From NCBI GenBank assembly GCA_937874965.1, contig CALNCD010000200.1, positions 1-8,901 on the forward strand: DNA of 8,901 bases, given 5' to 3'. Positions 6,132 through 8,901 of this stretch are shown in pieces. This DNA is from an uncultured Erysipelotrichaceae bacterium. GTDB taxonomy: Bacteria; Bacillota_I; Bacilli_A; Erysipelotrichales; Erysipelotrichaceae. The notes beneath the pieces were generated by a model. That model worked only from the letters and a program-made list of their open reading frames with translations, made no database searches and was not told where the DNA came from. A program made the position numbers and the translations under genes. Each line of letters begins with the position of its first letter. Positions within the stretch are counted from its first letter, which is position 1.

Positions 6132-6977
6132 ATGGATACAAAATACAGGGTTAAGAAAATACTGAATAACAATGTGGTTCTCGCAACGCAGGGACTTCAG
6201 GAAGTGATTGTTGTGGGGCTTGGCATCGGCCATAATCTGAAAACACTCCAGGTGATCAAGTCTGATAAAATCGAGAAGGTTTTTCGCTTGGATCGTGAAG
6301 ACTTCGTGAAGACTTTGCAGCTGATTAATGATATACCCAAAAACATGTTCCTTGATATCTATACAGTAATTGACCAATGTGCTCAAAAAAGCGATCTGAG
6401 CCTGGATGAACATGCGTACATCACCTTGATTGATCATATCAATTTCGCGTTGGAGCGTCATCGCAAGGGTCAGGATATCCGGAATTTCCTGGCGGCTGAT
6501 CTAAAGATTCTCTATGGGGATGAATATCGGCTCAGTGAACAGATTCTTGAGGGTATAAATACAAAGCTGGCAGTTGATCTGCCTTATGATGAAGTCGGCT
6601 TCCTGACGGTCCATATCGTGAATGGATCCAAACCCGATATTCAGAACAAATCATCGATCATTACCGATACCGTGTTAAATTGCCTGAATATTGTCCGGGA
6701 TACTTTTCTGGTCTCTTTGAAACAAGAAGATCTTGTCACTCAACGGATTATGATCCATCTGAAAATGCTGGTCCAGCGGATTGTCTCATCCCAGCAGATG
6801 AGTGCAGATGAAGTCATTCTGGAGAATGTCATTCATGAGTTCAGTCAAGCTTACGGGTGCGCATTGAAAATCAAAGGATACATTGAAGAACGGCTGCGTG
6901 CTTCTATTACGCAGCAGGAGATTGTCTACTTAACCATTCATCTGAACCGTATTCTAACGGCTTCACAGCATCATTGA
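6132..6977 (+). CDS. LicT/BglG-family transcriptional antiterminator
   Basis: This 281-residue protein has the complete family architecture. A CAT RNA-binding domain (about 1-55) shows VKKILNNNVVLA and a GLGIG turn. PRD1 (about 60-170) and PRD2 (about 175-275) follow. The four phosphorylatable histidines are all present and spaced as in B. subtilis LicT (H100, H159, H207, H269): His102 in DHINFAL, His161 in LTVHIVN, His209 in IMIHLKML and His270 in LTIHLNR. In this family, PTS proteins phosphorylate the PRDs, and the active dimer binds a RAT hairpin in a leader to stop terminator formation. Oddly, no PTS permease, glycosidase or recognisable RAT plus terminator lies beside it, so its target is probably elsewhere. 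The next gene starts 26 bp downstream with no terminator between. The substrate is unknown, so I do not assign the name licT. Confidence 0.95.
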   Translation: MDTKYRVKKILNNNVVLATQGLQEVIVVGLGIGHNLKTLQVIKSDKIEKVFRLDREDFVKTLQLINDIPKNMFLDIYTVIDQCAQKSDLSLDEHAYITLIDHINFALERHRKGQDIRNFLAADLKILYGDEYRLSEQILEGINTKLAVDLPYDEVGFLTVHIVNGSKPDIQNKSSIITDTVLNCLNIVRDTFLVSLKQEDLVTQRIMIHLKMLVQRIVSSQQMSADEVILENVIHEFSQAYGCALKIKGYIEERLRASITQQEIVYLTIHLNRILTASQHH

Positions 6978-7003
6978 GTCACACTGACTGAAGGGGAGGA
7001 CAC

Positions 7004-7795
7004 ATGATTACAGAAAGCTATGATCCATCACCCACTGCCGTGATTAATCCGGAAGATCACATTGCCAGGATACCTGAGTTCCCGGAAGTGATGGTTTCCT
7101 GTTTTTCAATGACCAGCTTCAAGAAAATCCTTGAGCATTATCCGCACGAAGCAATCAGTTCCGTGACCATGGCTAACCTCGAAATTCCACTCTATCGTAT
7201 TTTCTACAAGGGCGAACAGCTGGGTATATTCAATGCTTATGTGGGTGCTCCTGGATGTGTGGGGATACTTGAAGAACTGGTTGCGAAAGGGATGAGGAAA
7301 CTGGTTCTCTATGGAACCTGCGGTGTCCTTGATGCATCCATTGAAGATGTCGCAATCCTGATTCCAACCTCGGCAGTCCGTGATGAAGGAACCAGTTATC
7401 ACTATGCTGAAGCCAGTGAAGAGATACTGGTTAACCCTAGAGGTAAGGAACTTTTCAAACATTTGCTAGAGAAGGAACAGATAACCTTTCATGAGGGCAA
7501 GGTATGGACGACGGATGCGATGTATCGTGAAACCCGTGATACGCTCAAAAAGAGGCAAGCGGCAGGATGTATCTGTGTCGATATGGAATGTTCAGCAGTT
7601 GCGGCTTTTGCCGCCTTCAGAAAGGTTGAGGTCTTCCACTTTTTCTATGCAGCGGACAATCTTGATAGTGACCAATGGGAAAGCAGGAGTCTCAGCAACC
7701 ATCATAAGCTTGACGAAAAACATACCGTCAGCGAACTGGCATTGACCTTCGCAACGCTGTGGATGGACAGTAATAAGGAGGACAAGAGAGTATGA
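7004..7795 (+). CDS. Nucleoside phosphorylase-family protein (uridine phosphorylase-like, COG2820 type)
   Basis: This 263-residue cytoplasmic protein of the PNP/UDP phosphorylase superfamily cleaves nucleosides, usually with phosphate, for base salvage. Visible are a YVGAPG segment (about 79-84), the phosphate-site GTCGVL (104-109), TSAVRDEGTSYHY (122-134), VWTTDAMYRET (167-177), the ribose-binding VDMECSA with Glu195, and YAADNLD with Asp218. It lacks the QMRVVGRFR-type uracil-specificity signature I would expect in E. coli Udp, so uridine may not be the substrate. Purine nucleoside phosphorylase or nucleosidase activity is also possible. The ATG follows GGGGAGGA (6993-7000) by three bases, a tight spacing. 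It is probably co-transcribed with the antiterminator upstream and overlaps pcp by four bases (ATGA). Confidence 0.88.
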   Translation: MITESYDPSPTAVINPEDHIARIPEFPEVMVSCFSMTSFKKILEHYPHEAISSVTMANLEIPLYRIFYKGEQLGIFNAYVGAPGCVGILEELVAKGMRKLVLYGTCGVLDASIEDVAILIPTSAVRDEGTSYHYAEASEEILVNPRGKELFKHLLEKEQITFHEGKVWTTDAMYRETRDTLKKRQAAGCICVDMECSAVAAFAAFRKVEVFHFFYAADNLDSDQWESRSLSNHHKLDEKHTVSELALTFATLWMDSNKEDKRV

Positions 7796-8442
7796 TCCGG
7801 AAAATACTCATTACCGGCTTTGAGCCTTTCAATCAAGACGTGATAAATCCATCCGCTGAAGTGGTAAAGCGGCTTCCTGCATCTATCAAGGATGTTGAAT
7901 TGATCAGACGGATTATTCCGACCGTCCGCTATCGTGCGCTTGATGTGATCAAAGATGCCATCCTGAAAGAGAAGCCGGATGTCATTGTTTCCATCGGACA
8001 AGCGGGAGGCAGACCCATGATTTCTGTTGAACGGATTGCCATCAATGTCGATGATTTCAGGATTCCTGATAACCAGGGGAACCAACCGATTGATGAACCG
8101 ATTAACAAAGCGGGTCCCGCAGCATATTTTTCAGCGCTCCCCATCAAGGCGATGGTACAAGCGGTCCTTCGTGCCGGAATTCCGGCTCAGGTCACTAATT
8201 CTGCCGGAACATTTGTCTGTAATCATGTTTTCTACGGTGTGGCTGATTTCGCAGCCACTTCATTTCCGGAACTGAAGACAGGATTCATTCACATTCCCTA
8301 TATGGAAGAGCAGGTTTTGGATAAACCGGGTGAACCCTCAATGCACTTGGAAGAGATGGTTAGAGGGATAGAAAGCGCGATAGAAGCAATTATCAATCAT
8401 CCAGATGCCGATTGTGTTGAGATCGGAGGATCACTGGATTGA
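7792..8442 (+). CDS. pcp: Pyroglutamyl-peptidase I (pyrrolidone-carboxylate peptidase)
   Basis: This cytoplasmic cysteine peptidase of family C15 removes N-terminal pyroglutamate from peptides. The 216 residues match the usual length of about 215. The N-terminal KILITGFEPFNQDVINPS is the family start. The catalytic triad is Glu80 in SVERIAINVDD, Cys143 in NSAGTFVCNHVFY and His167 in GFIHIPY. The IGQAGGR and YFSALPIKAMV segments are also typical, and no catalytic residue is missing. The start overlaps the stop of the preceding gene (ATGA), with AAGGAGGAC (7775-7783) upstream, so the two are translationally coupled. A bidirectional terminator follows. The shared operon suggests a joint role in salvage of nucleosides and peptides under PTS-linked control, but that is inference. 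Confidence 0.97.
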   Translation: MIRKILITGFEPFNQDVINPSAEVVKRLPASIKDVELIRRIIPTVRYRALDVIKDAILKEKPDVIVSIGQAGGRPMISVERIAINVDDFRIPDNQGNQPIDEPINKAGPAAYFSALPIKAMVQAVLRAGIPAQVTNSAGTFVCNHVFYGVADFAATSFPELKTGFIHIPYMEEQVLDKPGEPSMHLEEMVRGIESAIEAIINHPDADCVEIGGSLD

Positions 8443-8454
8443 TCATGGTGACAG

Positions 8455-8485
8455 AAAAAAATGATGGCGATCATGCATCATTTTT
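8455..8485. terminator. Bidirectional intrinsic terminator between convergent genes
   Basis: The perfect 10-bp arms AAAAATGATG (8457-8466) and CATCATTTTT (8476-8485) enclose a nine-base loop. The A-rich and T-rich flanks let it serve pcp on the plus strand and the convergent gene on the minus strand, where seven T follow the stem (8461-8455). Confidence 0.8.
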
Positions 8486-8489
8486 GAAT

Positions 8490-8900
8490 CTATCGAGTTT
8501 GCTTTTGATTTGTCAGCTGTGCCAGAATATCAAATTGAGCAGCACTCTCGGGCAGGGCTGCTTTTAATATCCACAAGGCGATCAGTGTGCTCCGCGTCTG
8601 GCTTTGCAGTTCAGGATTGGCAGATGTCAGGGGAATTCGGGCCGTCCGCTTGGAAGTATACAGGATAACTTCATCGTCCTTAAAAAACAGGACCCATGGT
8701 ATATCCAGGAGAATCAGCCGTTCACAGATGGTTTGTCTGTCCTCTTCTTCATTGAGCGCCTGATCATCCAGGATGACACCGAAGAGCTTGAATGAAAGGG
8801 TAAGGGAAGGATAAAAGCCGGCTGTGATCCATTGGGTTTTTGTTTTCCGCTGGAACAGAGCTTCAAGAAGTGCATCATCTTTCTCGAAGAGGATCCCATA
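8490..8900 (-). CDS. Unidentified protein, C-terminal part (start beyond window)
   Basis: On the minus strand a frame is open from the right edge for 136 codons, ending at TAG (8492-8490). The frame has no methionine start in the window, so the gene must begin further right. The translation begins YGILFEKDDALLEALF, passes a hydrophobic LILLDIPWVLFF stretch, and ends QLTNQKQTR. It is mostly soluble in character, rich in Leu, Asp, Glu and Lys, and seems to mix helices with a short beta segment (EVILYTSKRTARIPL). There is no signal peptide or recognisable motif in the visible part. The shared convergent terminator and its length favour it over shorter frames on either strand here. I do not recognise the family. 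Confidence 0.6.
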   Translation of the reverse strand, partial: YGILFEKDDALLEALFQRKTKTQWITAGFYPSLTLSFKLFGVILDDQALNEEEDRQTICERLILLDIPWVLFFKDDEVILYTSKRTARIPLTSANPELQSQTRSTLIALWILKAALPESAAQFDILAQLTNQKQTR

Positions 8901-8901
8901 G

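Noticed and set aside
5919..6461. 180-codon minus-strand frame spanning the eno end, terminator and antiterminator start
   Set aside because: It crosses a strong terminator and a promoter and is antisense to two well-supported genes. It looks like a by-product of codon bias.
8604..8899. Short frames near the right edge: plus strand 8604-8795 and minus strand 8899-8714
   Set aside because: Both overlap the longer 136-codon minus-strand frame that ends at a shared terminator. Their translations have no family-like features.

Overview
The window looks like ordinary chromosomal DNA of a low-to-moderate G+C Firmicute (Bacillota). The evidence is strong AGGAGG-type ribosome binding sites, extended -10 promoters, lipobox lipoproteins without an outer-membrane theme, a LicT-type antiterminator, and a DUF4256 protein. 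The style of Pgk, TIM and enolase suggests Erysipelotrichia or a near relative, but that placement is inference. No mobile element, CRISPR array, tRNA or rRNA was seen.

Layout. Positions 2-751 and 836-1627 hold two tandem, paralogous secreted lipoproteins, the first cut by the window start. They are separated by an intrinsic terminator and a promoter. Positions 1707-2237 hold a DUF4256 protein with its own promoter. A terminator at 2242-2275 lies between it and a convergent minus-strand stand-alone AroQ-type chorismate mutase (2276-2566). The 198-bp divergent gap 2567-2764 carries promoters for both flanking genes and two candidate operators, one cre/LacI-like and one Rex-like. Next comes a glycolytic operon, pgk-tpiA-eno (2765-6028), closed by a strong terminator. 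It lacks gapA and a phosphoglycerate mutase, which often accompany these genes in Firmicutes.

A second plus-strand cluster (6132-8442) has its own promoter. It encodes a LicT/BglG-family antiterminator with no PTS gene beside it, a nucleoside phosphorylase-family protein, and pyroglutamyl peptidase I overlapping the previous gene by 4 bp. A bidirectional terminator (8455-8485) separates it from a convergent, unidentified minus-strand gene running off the right edge. That gene has no start codon inside the window.

How the genes work together. Pgk, TIM and enolase perform three steps of lower glycolysis, and the candidate sites upstream would suit carbon or redox control. The licT-phosphorylase-pcp cluster suggests PTS-linked sensing grouped with salvage of nucleosides and N-terminally blocked peptides, but the sequence does not prove a functional link. 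I found no convincing new multi-gene system. The points most worth checking are an active-site Arg-to-His change in the chorismate mutase, the divergent operator region, the PTS-less antiterminator operon, the lipoprotein duplication, and the predicted 12-18 nt leaders at all five promoters.
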